Assembly: GCA_903772945.1 (NCBI GenBank)
Contig: CAICTM010000150.1
Span: forward strand, 41,449-105,448
From: Seminavis robusta
Lineage: Eukaryota > Bacillariophyta > Bacillariophyceae > Naviculales > Naviculaceae
Direction: 5' to 3'
DNA: 64,000 nt
Shown: piece after piece, positions 54,413 through 63,783 of the stretch
Position numbering within the stretch: the stretch's first letter is position 1
Layout: every line of letters begins with the position of its first letter
Translations under genes and position numbers: made by a program
Notes under the pieces: model-generated
Databases searched by the model: none
Seen by the model: only the letters and a program-made list of their open reading frames with translations
What the model was told of the DNA's origin: nothing

Positions 54413-55999
54413 ATGAGCGCCCCTAGTAAGTTGAAGAGTTCTGAATTAGTTTGTACTAGTAGAAGTAAGTTTGGGCAGATTATCTCACTTTCGTAATATT
54501 GTTTTTGTTATCATAGTGAGCATGGAAGAATGGCAGAATCGCCTTCGAGCCCAAAAGAAACAAGACCGCGCCAGCATTACAAAATCAGCAGAAATACTGC
54601 ACACTTATCGAGGTGGAATCAAAGCAGAAGATGAAATCCAAAGGAAAATTCGTCTAGAGGAACAACAGAAAAAGAAAGACGCCGAGGAAAACCTGCGCAA
54701 TTTTCGACCCAACAAGGAAACTATTGACGCATTGGCGCCCCCCGACACTGGCCGTCGTACTTCGCTGACGTCTCCCAAGTACGATGGACCACTTCCCGAG
54801 TGTGTGCAACCCCCTTCGAAGGACGATCCACGGAATTCCATCACTGCAGGAGCTGTTTCATCCATTGCCGCAAATTTCACGGGTAGCAGCACTCTGACTG
54901 CACCAAGCGCAAAGCAATCGAGTTCTAGAGCCCTAGGAGAAAGTTGGAAAGCAGGAGATACTTATAGAGGGGGAGAGAGCTTCAGAACATTTGGGGATAT
55001 CAAAGAAGGCAGCGTGTCAGCTCCAGACCCATCACAACAGCAACAACCACCACCAGCAGATCCAGCATCTAAAACACCCACTTCTACCGTTTCTGCGGGA
55101 CATTCAAGTTGGACTTTTCCGGATGTAGCCACTCCAAACGATCCTGCTCAGGATGCCAATGATACTTCTCATGACTGGGTTCAGGTCACTCCCGAAGAAG
55201 TTCGCACACCAACACCACAGCAACCAATGACTTTTCGGCACCGACGCCCTCCAACGAAGAATTTAATGCACCCACCCCCATGAACAACGAGTTTGCCCCG
55301 GGCAACAATGGATTTTCGGCACCCACACCAACTGCTGATGAGTTTGGTGCACCTTCCCCAACTGGCAAGGAATTCACATCGGCTTCACCAACCGCGTTCA
55401 ACAATGTGACAGCAGGCACTAACAATCCTGCGGATACTGGAGAAGTATTTGACTTTAGTAGCAGCCCCAACAATGCTTTCGCAACGACAACCACCGACAA
55501 CGCAATGGCCCTAGACAACAGTGTCACTTCAGAGGATCGTCGACGCGCCGATATTAATTTTTCATTCGGTCTCATTTCCACCAAAGCACAACCTACTCTC
55601 CATGCATACATGAGTGCCGTGCAAGAAGTTGTCCAGACAGCTTTGGCTGGAAACAGAGAAATGGGACAGCTCATAATTTGCGACCCTAACGTGCGTCCTG
55701 TTGTACACGAGATTCAAAAAGATGGTAAGACGAGACCCAAACAGGAATGCATGCACAAACATGAGCATAAATATTGTGCGGAATATTTACACTTTCCCCT
55801 TCTTTCGTTTATTCTCCAAGAATCCTATTCTGATCCTGGTGGTCGAACTCATATCCAAAGAGTGCTTGTCAGAGCTGTTGTTCCCGTCTTTCTGACCAAG
55901 GGAATCACCAACAAGAAGGCACGTTCCTTCCTTATTCGGGCATTAGCAGACGCTTTGAGGAAAGGATACTTTCTGCAAGTTGGGGAACGGCTGCAGTAG
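54413..55999 (+). CDS. Unknown protein with APTP repeats and an apparent frameshift
   Basis: A tiny first exon (54413-54425, MSAP plus one base) joins 54517 in phase (MSMEEWQNRLRAQKKQDRAS). The N-terminal part is helical and basic (IQRKIRLEEQQKKKDAEENL), then Ser/Thr/Pro-rich. Near 55228 the frame breaks: one frame runs to a stop at 55282 through RHRRPPTKN, while a second carries NDFSAPTPSNEEFNAPTP, FSAPTPTADEFGAPSPTG and the C-terminal domain. The repeated [D/E]F-x-APTP unit spans the switch, so I infer one missing base there. The C-terminal domain (FSFGLISTKAQPTLHAYMSA, LIICDPNVRPVVHEIQKDG, QRVLVRAVVPVFLTKG, KKARSFLIRALADALRKGY) is not recognised. A 96-bp intron (55725-55820) is stop-free. 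Real inactivation is an alternative. Confidence 0.6.
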
Positions 56000-56863
56000 T
56001 CACGGCTCCCAATATGAGTACGGTAGTTGATTTGGCTTGGGTTGCGTGTTCACTTTCACGGAAAGTTATATTGGTCGTGATAGAAAAATGGAACTCAAAA
56101 GTAGGATAGTTCTGATGGACATGTTAAAGCTACGAAAAAAAGAATTTTGGATAGGTTGATTAACGAGGAGGCCGACTTCAAATGATATAAGTGGTCGCCT
56201 CTAGCTACACGTAGGTTTACTTCTTGCCTCCAGGTCCCACTGCTGGTTCCAGCTCCTGGCCCTATGCATACACCTGCAAAGACGCCAGCACATGCCTCTG
56301 CTGGGCTGCTGGGCTCACCTCTCTCGCCCCGTTCCAGCGCCAGCACCAACTCCAGGGCCCACTGCTGGACTTGCTCCGGGCCCACACCAAGACCAAGAAC
56401 ACCCGGACCAACTCCTGGACTCACTAGCTAGCTAGTCCTCCTGGACCAACTCCTGTGAAGTACAGGGGTTCGTGGTTCTCCAGCCAAGTCCCAGACTAGG
56501 GCCAACATCTAGCTACCGCACCGGTACATGTAGCAATGGGATTGGCGGTAGAAGGAGCACACAGTTATAATCTACCATGATGTGATAGTTTGTTTTTGTC
56601 CGCAGAAATTCAAACCAGCGTTTTTAACAAAGGGGGGAAAAGAAATGCGGGATTTCCTGCCAGTTTTTTGATGTACCGGTACGATGTATGCTGTAAATCA
56701 GCACTCTGCTTGACATTGTGCTTCGTCCCAGCTAGTTGGATTTTTTGCGGATGCTTCAGCAGAGATACCTGTCGAAAGTACGGTTCGAGGGGTATCTCAG
56801 CAGTCAATCCTCTCAGATAGCTACAATAGCTGCTACAATCCCATCAGACTATCTATATGATGC
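56000..56863. other. Intergenic, low-complexity GC-rich stretch
   Basis: About 860 bp. From about 56230 to 56460 it is rich in CCAACTCCTGG / CCCACTGCTGG-type units on the plus strand. The reverse frame reads as a Gly/Pro/Val/Glu low-complexity string and is not called. TAGCTAGCTAG lies near 56425 and GTACCGGTAC near 56673. Confidence 0.45.
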
Positions 56864-57901
56864 CTATAGTACTTTTACAACGACATCTACAGCCTCTTGA
56901 AAGGAAGCAATGGCATGCATTACTGAAAACCACGGAGAATGCAGCAATATCCTGGCAGGCATTCTCTTTTCACTTTCCAGTCTCATGCAACTGGCCAAGA
57001 TTTCCCTCAAGCCATCTTCAATTTCATGTGTTGATTCGATGGGAACAGCGGGATCTGTCTCTTCAACTGTTACGAGAAGATCTACAATAGAATTCACGTC
57101 GTCCCAAGGCTTCTCGCCTGTGATCATATGGCACAAGACAAGCCCAAAACTCCACATATCGCTGGACGTTCCATATTTTTGTGCTCTGAGTCTTTCCGGG
57201 GCCATGAATTTCGTTGTGCCAACAACTGTCTTGTTCATGGACTGGTCGCCCATCAGAGCAGCAATGCCAAAGTCACAAAGTTTGGCTTCCCCTTTGGAGT
57301 TCAGGAGACAGTTTTCACTTTTTACATCCCGGTGAAGAATTCGATGTTTATGTAAATGATCCAAGCCATGCAATAGCTGGAATGCGACACCAGCTACAGT
57401 TGGTGGTGTAAAGAGAGTGTCTCGTTTCGAAATGACGTTGTCCAATGATCCTTGGTCCATGAATTCAAGCACCATTGTGACTGTGTCTTTTTCCAAGAAT
57501 GCACCCTGCAGCTTTACCAAGCCGTCACATTCTACTTTGCAGAGAGACCGTAGCTCTTGGATCAGCATTTGTCGCTTCTGTTGTGTTGCACAAAGCAAAT
57601 ATTGCTTTACCGCAACGACCATGGACGATGATTTTGAATTGACATCCTTGCACTTCCAGACTGCTCTTTGGACTCGACTAAAGGCCCCTCTACCAATGGT
57701 GGCTCCCAGAGACAGAGATTCGGGATCCAACTTTCCTCGAATGATAGTGTTACCTTCGAACCTCAGATAATCCTTGCCAATGGTCAAACCTTCTTGACGG
57801 TACGTAGAATTCCCCCACGAAAAGTCATTGTCGTCCTCATCCACTGGATTCTGTTCAACGATTTCCAAAGGAAGGATGGAAAGGGGCTTTCTCATCCTCA
57901 T
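56864..57901 (-). CDS. MAP kinase kinase-like protein kinase
   Basis: Single exon, 345 residues, almost entirely a kinase domain. Seen: Gly-loop GATIGRGAFSRVQRAV; catalytic Lys in VAVKQYLL; EYM-like hinge LEFMDQGSLDNVI; catalytic loop HRDVKSENCLL; DFG; activation loop ALMGDQSMNKTVVGTTKFMAPERL; SSDMWSFGLVLCHMITGEKPW. The hinge, the S-x3-T spacing before VVGT and the APERL motif resemble MAP2Ks (MEK has DSMANSFVGT), including plant MKK3-like forms. A docking motif at the N-terminus (MRMRKPLSILPLEI) is plausible for binding a downstream MAPK: basic residues then hydrophobics. I chose the ATG at 57901; upstream codons in frame have no ATG. MAP2K assignment is likely but not certain. Confidence 0.8.
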   Translation of the reverse strand: MRMRKPLSILPLEIVEQNPVDEDDNDFSWGNSTYRQEGLTIGKDYLRFEGNTIIRGKLDPESLSLGATIGRGAFSRVQRAVWKCKDVNSKSSSMVVAVKQYLLCATQQKRQMLIQELRSLCKVECDGLVKLQGAFLEKDTVTMVLEFMDQGSLDNVISKRDTLFTPPTVAGVAFQLLHGLDHLHKHRILHRDVKSENCLLNSKGEAKLCDFGIAALMGDQSMNKTVVGTTKFMAPERLRAQKYGTSSDMWSFGLVLCHMITGEKPWDDVNSIVDLLVTVEETDPAVPIESTHEIEDGLREILASCMRLESEKRMPARILLHSPWFSVMHAIASFQEAVDVVVKVL

Positions 57902-60167
57902 GGTAAGGTTTAATAGTGCAGAGTAATGAGCTACCAATGCCCTCTTGGTTCTGCGTTCTGGCAGAAGATGGCGAATGGCGAGCAAAAAATGAGGCTTCCG
58001 TGGACAGTGCTGTAACGACTGGCGATATTTAGGAAAAGGGTTAAATATATTGACCAACGGGACCGAAGATTGAAGATTCGATTGATGAATCGAAGTCCAT
58101 TCACACCATGTTGGAGGTTTCCTTTTACATGTACAGTGTAGTTACACGTAGTTAGACGGTGGTACCGGTACGTGCAACGTCTGACCACCCCATGGCAAAC
58201 TGGCAAAAACACCCATTGAGTTTGCTGCAGTCGCTACGTTTCCTTGTCCCGACACCCTAGCTAGCTAGACTCACGGATACCGATACCGTCAGAAACGAGC
58301 CAAAACCTGAAGGATCTATCCAACAAAAAGCAAGTACAAAACAGCGCTCTGTATCCTTGTTTGTTGAAAAGTGTTTGTTCGGCACAATCTGCAGCAGGCG
58401 ATTGGTACAGACCTATCGTGACACCGCTCACCTTCACCCAACAAACCTGTATCAGGAGCGAGCTACTAGAGCTATATAAATTTGCAGGATCGTGGATAAA
58501 GTTGGCTTGGATCTTCCATTTGTTTCCTTGCTGAAAGATCCGATCTTTTTGAGAACCTTTATTTACACCGCTTTAGCTGGGCCCCATGTGTTTCTTCGAG
58601 TCTTTTTTGTGAGCAGAAGCACAAGTGGGAGTCTCATCATGGCAAGTTGTAGGCGATCTTTGCCGTTTATTACAAGAACCTTGTCCTTCACGTACTACAT
58701 GTAGCTGGATAATTTTGCAATCGACTACCATTACAAGAACCTTGTCCTTCACGTACTACATGTAGCTGGATAAATTTTGCAATCGACTACCAGTAGCTAG
58801 ATCAGTATCGCACCGTAGCTACGGCAACGAGGGCAAGGCTAAGGAGTCTAGCAAGTGCTTCAATCCAACGGAGCCGATCCAACCCCTTTCTTGACCTATG
58901 CCACTACAAAAGCGCCATGAAATCTATGTATCAGCTCTTCTTGTAGTATTTTGGAATGTACTCATACTGTACAGTATCATATCCCAATCAGCCATTCCAG
59001 CAGGCGTGTGCTGATGAGTGGAGTCGAGTCGAGTCAGTCACCTGTTGGCATCCGGTACCAGTACCGGTACAAGTACAAATGTTTCTTTCACAGCTAAACT
59101 GGTTTATGGAGTGTGCACCGAACACTATTGTCGCAGGCACGGACGGGTTCTCTATGACGTTGGCTTTCTGCAAATAGAAATCCCTCTGGTGCTGAGTTGT
59201 CCGGCTCTCTCTGGGGGAAAGTGGAGAAGACTCCACATGAATGTACGTGTCGGTGTTGTGACCTGCTGCCCAAGGCCTCGCTACAGAAAACAGCACACTG
59301 GCAAAACCCGCCCTCTCAGAACAGTACTCTCAGCCTTGCGCCACGACAAGTGGAGCGAAACAAAAAGCATTCTCTTCCATCCAGCAGGCAGCCAAAGACT
59401 CAATAGTGGCCAGCCAAAAGATAGATTGATCCTTGCCAATACGATAGCGCATGATCATTCGTATGTATTGAAGAGCAGAGCCGCAGTGGACTGATAGATT
59501 TGTATCGTAGTGGTATCAGGCACACCAGCCCAATAGCAGTCAGTTGGAAGAAACAAAGCGGAGCATTGCAACGAAATTCTCATCTACCCCAAGGCTAACT
59601 TCTGTACAGAAGCGGGCATTTGTGCATCCAAGCAAGACAAGGCTTGCCAAGCTCCTCTTTTCTTCTTCTCCGGTAATGCATCTGGTACCCAATTACAGCG
59701 AAATCGTTGAGTACAAGAGAAGAAAATCAGTGGGTGCATTGGAAAGATCGAATCAGAATCTTATTCGCAGCTATACAGAGCAGAATCCTCTTCCGAGGAA
59801 ACACCAAGTGTGTAGTGCTGTGCACACCCACAACTGTATCTACAGCAGTGGAGGGCCAGCATTGCGACGTCGTGGAAGGTTACGGCATATAGACAGGCAT
59901 CGCCCAGTCCTCACACAAGAAGGTCTCTAGCAAGGGATCCATCTTCCACCAAACACTACTAGCTAGCTAGCTACAAGGGTCAAGGAATTGAGAATCAAGA
60001 AGTCTTGCCGTTGCGGCACCTGTACAGCCATCCTCAAGATATAGAGAAAGAAGACAAGCGTGTTGGATCACTGCCATAGAGCCGCCAACCCAAGCAATCC
60101 CAAAAGAGCACCAATAGAAAGAATACACCACCCACTTCCACAAACAACACCAAGAATACAAGCGAAG
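57902..60167. other. Long intergenic region
   Basis: About 2.3 kb between divergent kinase and CCCH genes. I see a tandem duplication (58670-58792), many GTACCGGTAC and TAGCTAGC words (about 58160, 58258, 59063, 59958), and GTCGAGTCGAGTCAG at about 59023-59037. Several frames of 100-160 codons exist, none with domain-like sequence. Confidence 0.45.
58670..58792. repeat. 61-bp tandem duplication
   Basis: Two adjacent copies (58670-58730 and 58731-58792) differ only by one extra A in the second. Each starts TTACAAGAACC and ends CGACTACCA. The near identity implies a very recent duplication or an assembly slip. Confidence 0.85.
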
Positions 60168-61985
60168 ATGTCGGTCCCATCACCTTACAATCCTCGGGGC
60201 GCTATGGTCAGCACAGATCCTCGGGAAGATTGCCGAGATTATCTACGCACTGGAAGATGTAAGTACGGTGCATCGTGTAAATATAATCACCCCTCAAACG
60301 TGCAGAGTGGAGGTGGAATGAAAGCTCCTGTGGATCCAAGTGAGCCCATGTTCCCCGTTCGGCCCAATGAACCCGTCTGTCAATACTACATGAAGCACGG
60401 AACTTGCAAATTTGGTCAAGCTTGCAAATTCCATCACCCGCCACATTCCTCGGTCACCGCTGCTCTCGTCGGTGGTGGAGCCGTCGTGGTCAACATGGGA
60501 CGAAAAAATGATGTTCCGCACATGGTCATGAATCCTATTGGAGACGCGGGGGGCAGCAACGGAACAACAATGATGCTTCAGTTCCTACCCCAGCGTCCAG
60601 ATGAACAGGACTGCATCTTCTTCTTGAAGAATGGTCGCTGCAAGTACGGAGCTACCTGTCGCTACCATCATCCCATCAGCTTCAATCAGAGAAGGGACGA
60701 TGGACGCAGACAGCGGGTACAAGTGCAGCAAGTGCCCGAGGGGTTCTTACCACATGCTGCGAACGTACAGTTTATCAGCCAAGCAGGTGCGTCGCTCGTG
60801 AACTACCAGCAGGGGCCCTCTTCGTCCTCCAATCCAAGTCACATGGTAGTCACCGATGGTCCGGTCGCTTACATGACCGTCGATGGGTCTCAGGGCAAGG
60901 GTTCTTATCAAGCTGTCCCCGTGGTTACCAACAACGATGGATACTGCGCTCCCGTGGGGGCTCCCATTTCGCACAATCAAGACCACACGTCTTCGACCTC
61001 CTCGATTGCATCGTCCTATGACACGGCCAACTCCAATCTGGACCATTTGGTAGCTCACAACGATGCACAGTCCAGTGGCCTTTGGAACCGTCAGAAAAAC
61101 AATGGCAGTCATGCAAGTTTGAATGCCTATGACACGGGCAACAGTCGCCAGCAGTTGGGAGGACGACTTGCCATGCCGCAAAGCACAAGTGATGGGAACA
61201 TTGCTAGACGTCACCGCGCTGCTTCGCACGGAAGCGCCAGTGACAGCGGTGTATTCGTGGACTCGGCTACAGCGTCGAACCTCGCAAGAACCACTTCGGC
61301 TGGCGCCAAGCCTACAGGGAACTCGGCATCGGGATGGCACACGGAACGCTCTCCTTCGTTTGAGAACGTGAGGCGCGGTGTTTCGAATCAGTACATGCCG
61401 AGAGGCGACTTGCCACCTGGATCTCAAGAAGCGTCTATGCGTCGACCCGGTCCTTCGCAGCCGCCAGGAGGACACGGCCGAAGGCCACCGGGTGGTGGAC
61501 GTCGCCGTTCCAGTGAAGCTGTGGATGCTGGCCTTTCCATGATGACATCTGCCCTTTTGACGATGCTTGACACACCTGAAGAAGCTGCCGAGGGCTACGA
61601 ATACTACGAAGATATTGACGAACAAGGGGGCCCGCCAATGGGCGAATCGAGAATGCCCATGATGGCCAATCATGGTCAACATATGCCCGCGCCTAGACCG
61701 CACGAAGGCAGCAGAATGCATGACAACCGCACATATCGCATGCCAGAAGCAGATCGCCGATACGATGGCGACATGTTTGGAGGCATGATGGTGAATTCTC
61801 CTGGATCCGACAGTCAATATCATGATCATCGAAATATACATCCTGGCGATGGTTCGTCGAACTGGTTGCCGAGTTGGCAAGGAACCAAATCTTTAGAAGG
61901 CGACGCGCAGTCTATGTCGGTGATTCAACCACGCCACGCCCCGAACTCACCCCACAGCACAAACGTCGGGCTCTTCCTTCCCTAG
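60168..61985 (+). CDS. Three-finger CCCH zinc-finger protein
   Basis: Probably an RNA-binding regulator. Single exon, 605 residues. Three C-x8-C-x5-C-x3-H fingers lie in the first 170 residues: CRDYLRTGRCKYGASCKYNH (22-41), CQYYMKHGTCKFGQACKFHH (71-90) and CIFFLKNGRCKYGATCRYHH (about 149-168). This spacing and the [RK]-C-KYG/KFG cores match plant ZFN/HUA1-type and other eukaryotic RNA-binding CCCH proteins. The remaining 430 residues are low-complexity (Ser, Asn, His, Gln, Gly) with a Pro/Gly/Arg patch (QPPGGHGRRPPGGGRRRSSE), suitable for granule association or phosphorylation. I start at the ATG at 60168 (GCGAAGATGTCG); the frame is open upstream without an ATG. Confidence 0.88.
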   Translation: MSVPSPYNPRGAMVSTDPREDCRDYLRTGRCKYGASCKYNHPSNVQSGGGMKAPVDPSEPMFPVRPNEPVCQYYMKHGTCKFGQACKFHHPPHSSVTAALVGGGAVVVNMGRKNDVPHMVMNPIGDAGGSNGTTMMLQFLPQRPDEQDCIFFLKNGRCKYGATCRYHHPISFNQRRDDGRRQRVQVQQVPEGFLPHAANVQFISQAGASLVNYQQGPSSSSNPSHMVVTDGPVAYMTVDGSQGKGSYQAVPVVTNNDGYCAPVGAPISHNQDHTSSTSSIASSYDTANSNLDHLVAHNDAQSSGLWNRQKNNGSHASLNAYDTGNSRQQLGGRLAMPQSTSDGNIARRHRAASHGSASDSGVFVDSATASNLARTTSAGAKPTGNSASGWHTERSPSFENVRRGVSNQYMPRGDLPPGSQEASMRRPGPSQPPGGHGRRPPGGGRRRSSEAVDAGLSMMTSALLTMLDTPEEAAEGYEYYEDIDEQGGPPMGESRMPMMANHGQHMPAPRPHEGSRMHDNRTYRMPEADRRYDGDMFGGMMVNSPGSDSQYHDHRNIHPGDGSSNWLPSWQGTKSLEGDAQSMSVIQPRHAPNSPHSTNVGLFLP

Positions 61986-62813
61986 AAAAGAATACATATC
62001 AAGACTCGCTCTGTCTGAAGGAGGACTGCCTACCGGTACTCCATTGTTACGCTAACCCATTTGAATGTTGAGATGCCTTAGAAAAAGAGAAACCAGCTAC
62101 AAGTATGTTGTGACGGGGGGATCACGAGGGGGTGCAGTTACCGATATCCTGTTGCTAGATCGGGCACGGATTGTTTTTGAATGACTATGAAATCCTGCCA
62201 CACAAGGAAAGAGGCGCTGTATTTTAGTAGGTCGCGATGAGACGATAGATGTGTGAGCTACCAATGTTATGGAAGCCACGCTCTATGCCGTTTCAATCTG
62301 TATATTACACAGTTATAGTTGGATATCTTTTGCTGGTCTAGCTAGTAGTCTCTGGCTTCGTCTACCGTATTAAAATAAACGGGCAAAACTTGAAAAGCAG
62401 GTGGCATCCAACTCCATTCTTGTAGCAGAGCTCGATCAATACTGTAACAAAATCCACCCATCGATCGTAGCCTTGCACATGCATGGTTCAGGCTGCACTT
62501 CCATCTTGTTCGGCATGAGTGCATGAGTTGACTGCTTTCGATGAAGGCTGCACGGAAGGCGAGCCTGTGAGCGGACCTGAGACAGATGCCACGGTCCCGA
62601 GTATCGGAGGGGCAGGCCAGCATGGGAGACGACCTCCAGACAGATCCACTAAGGTATAAGAGCCAAGCTGATTGCCCCGAGATATCTTGCATGCCAGGTA
62701 CCTGCAACATGTCTACCTACATTACTGGCATGATCTACATATAAAATCATAAACATCAGCTGAGCATGGAATTTCGTCCAAGAAAAGCCACATCAAAATG
62801 AGCTCCCTTTTGC
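61986..62813. other. Intergenic, no gene seen
   Basis: About 830 bp downstream of two convergent frames. No convincing gene; a minus-strand 122-codon frame (62342-62710) looks random. Confidence 0.45.
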
Positions 62814-63284
62814 TCAGGGCTTCTGCTGTGGCTGGATGGGAGCAAATTGCCATTCTGGCAAAGCCTCTAGAACTTGAGCAAATTGCAAGCCTTTCGTCTG
62901 AAGAATCATGCCGATTGGATCACCAGCTAGATGAATCCAGCGGGTAACATGAACACAGAAGCCATGGATCCCAAGTGACACATTGGATCCAGACAGCTTG
63001 ACTTTGTATTGCATTGTTAGGCTCGTCTCCATGCCCCCATGTTCATAAATAGAATCATATAGGTCTAAATGTGACAACAGTGAGTCGTCCGTTCGGCCGG
63101 TTGCCATTTCTGGATTACCCCGTGCACTGTGGAATGTATGCAAAATTTGTTGGCTTTTATCTTCATCTGTTTCTGGGGGGCTTATCTTTTCATTGGATTC
63201 ACGAACATTTACCAGTTGGATGACTTTCCTGTCCGGCAACCTCATTAGGTGCAATGTTCCCTTCCAATGGGAGCCAAGGGGCAC
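62814..63284 (-). CDS. Hypothetical protein, possibly a 3' exon
   Basis: An open minus-strand frame of about 156 codons, with no ATG at its 5' end (first codon GTG). It reads back to about 63327 as FPPPPRPGYFDVPLGSHW before a stop, so it may be the last exon of a spliced gene whose earlier exons are not visible. Residue use looks protein-like: PLGSHWKGTLHLMRLPDRK, LTMQYKVKLSGSNVSLGIHG, THLAGDP-like WIHLAGDPIGMILQTKG. It is not a family I recognise. Alternatively it is a chance frame. Confidence 0.4.
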   Translation of the reverse strand: MPLGSHWKGTLHLMRLPDRKVIQLVNVRESNEKISPPETDEDKSQQILHTFHSARGNPEMATGRTDDSLLSHLDLYDSIYEHGGMETSLTMQYKVKLSGSNVSLGIHGFCVHVTRWIHLAGDPIGMILQTKGLQFAQVLEALPEWQFAPIQPQQKP

Positions 63285-63482
63285 GTCAAAGTAGCCAGGT
63301 CGTGGGGGAGGTGGAAAGGCTCACAACTGACGGTATTTTGTTTTCGCGCCCTTATTTTTCATTTGGTTCACTAGGCGCGAAAGCTGGTTCACTACGCGCA
63401 CCAAAACGCGCTCCTGTAAACATTAGAACGCAAGGCCGTTCGATCATTCACAGCGTCACACTCCCTAGCATTCCATAAAAAG
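63285..63482. promoter_or_regulatory. Upstream region with paired E2F-like words
   Basis: TTTTCGCGCC at 63341-63350 and its inverse GGCGCGAAAG at 63374-63383 match the E2F consensus TTTSGCGC. Two direct copies of TGGTTCACTA flank the second site. If functional they would suit cell-cycle control of the plus-strand gene that follows, but two such words can arise by chance. Confidence 0.35.
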
Positions 63483-63767
63483 ATGTTTCGTCTACAAATG
63501 AGCGCGTCACCAGAAGAGCTGGCACCAAAGATCTTCCTTGAACTTAATAACATCGATTACACGTTGTCATCTACAAATTCCTCCATTAGTGTTAGCGAGA
63601 TTTCCGAGACTGAATCCGAACCCACTTTTAAAAATCAAACCGATTCAGAATCAGAGAACCTTCCAGAAGAATCTTGGTTCGAAGGTATCCTTTTGGTCAC
63701 CGTTATTGCATGCTGTGCGTTTGTAATCGGCTTACTTGTGGGAACCGTGGGTGTCGTGTTTTTTTGA
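63483..63767 (+). CDS. Small acidic tail-anchored-like membrane protein, unknown
   Basis: 94 residues: a Ser/Thr/Glu-rich N-terminal part (SSISVSEISETESEPTFKNQ) and a C-terminal hydrophobic span (GILLVTVIACCAFVIGLLVG) ending at TVGVVFF. The layout is that of a tail-anchored or single-pass protein. ATG at 63483, second Met six codons on. No family recognised. Its stop is only 16 bp before the next ATG in another frame, unusual for adjacent nuclear genes; the two could be one transcript or parts of a mobile element. Confidence 0.5.
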   Translation: MFRLQMSASPEELAPKIFLELNNIDYTLSSTNSSISVSEISETESEPTFKNQTDSESENLPEESWFEGILLVTVIACCAFVIGLLVGTVGVVFF

Positions 63768-63783
63768 GTTCATTTTTTTGACT

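Noticed and set aside
56095-56424. Minus-strand Gly/Val/Pro-rich frame
   Set aside because: Low-complexity translation of a GC-rich repeat, no start context or partner exons.
59018-59930. Frames of 128-158 codons upstream of the CCCH gene
   Set aside because: Sequence looks random (Cys/His/Arg-rich), with no domains or splice support.
60747-61880. Minus-strand frame of about 377 codons
   Set aside because: It is antisense to the CCCH-protein gene, is rich in Arg/His/Cys/Val as expected from the reverse of that low-complexity region, and has no recognisable domain.
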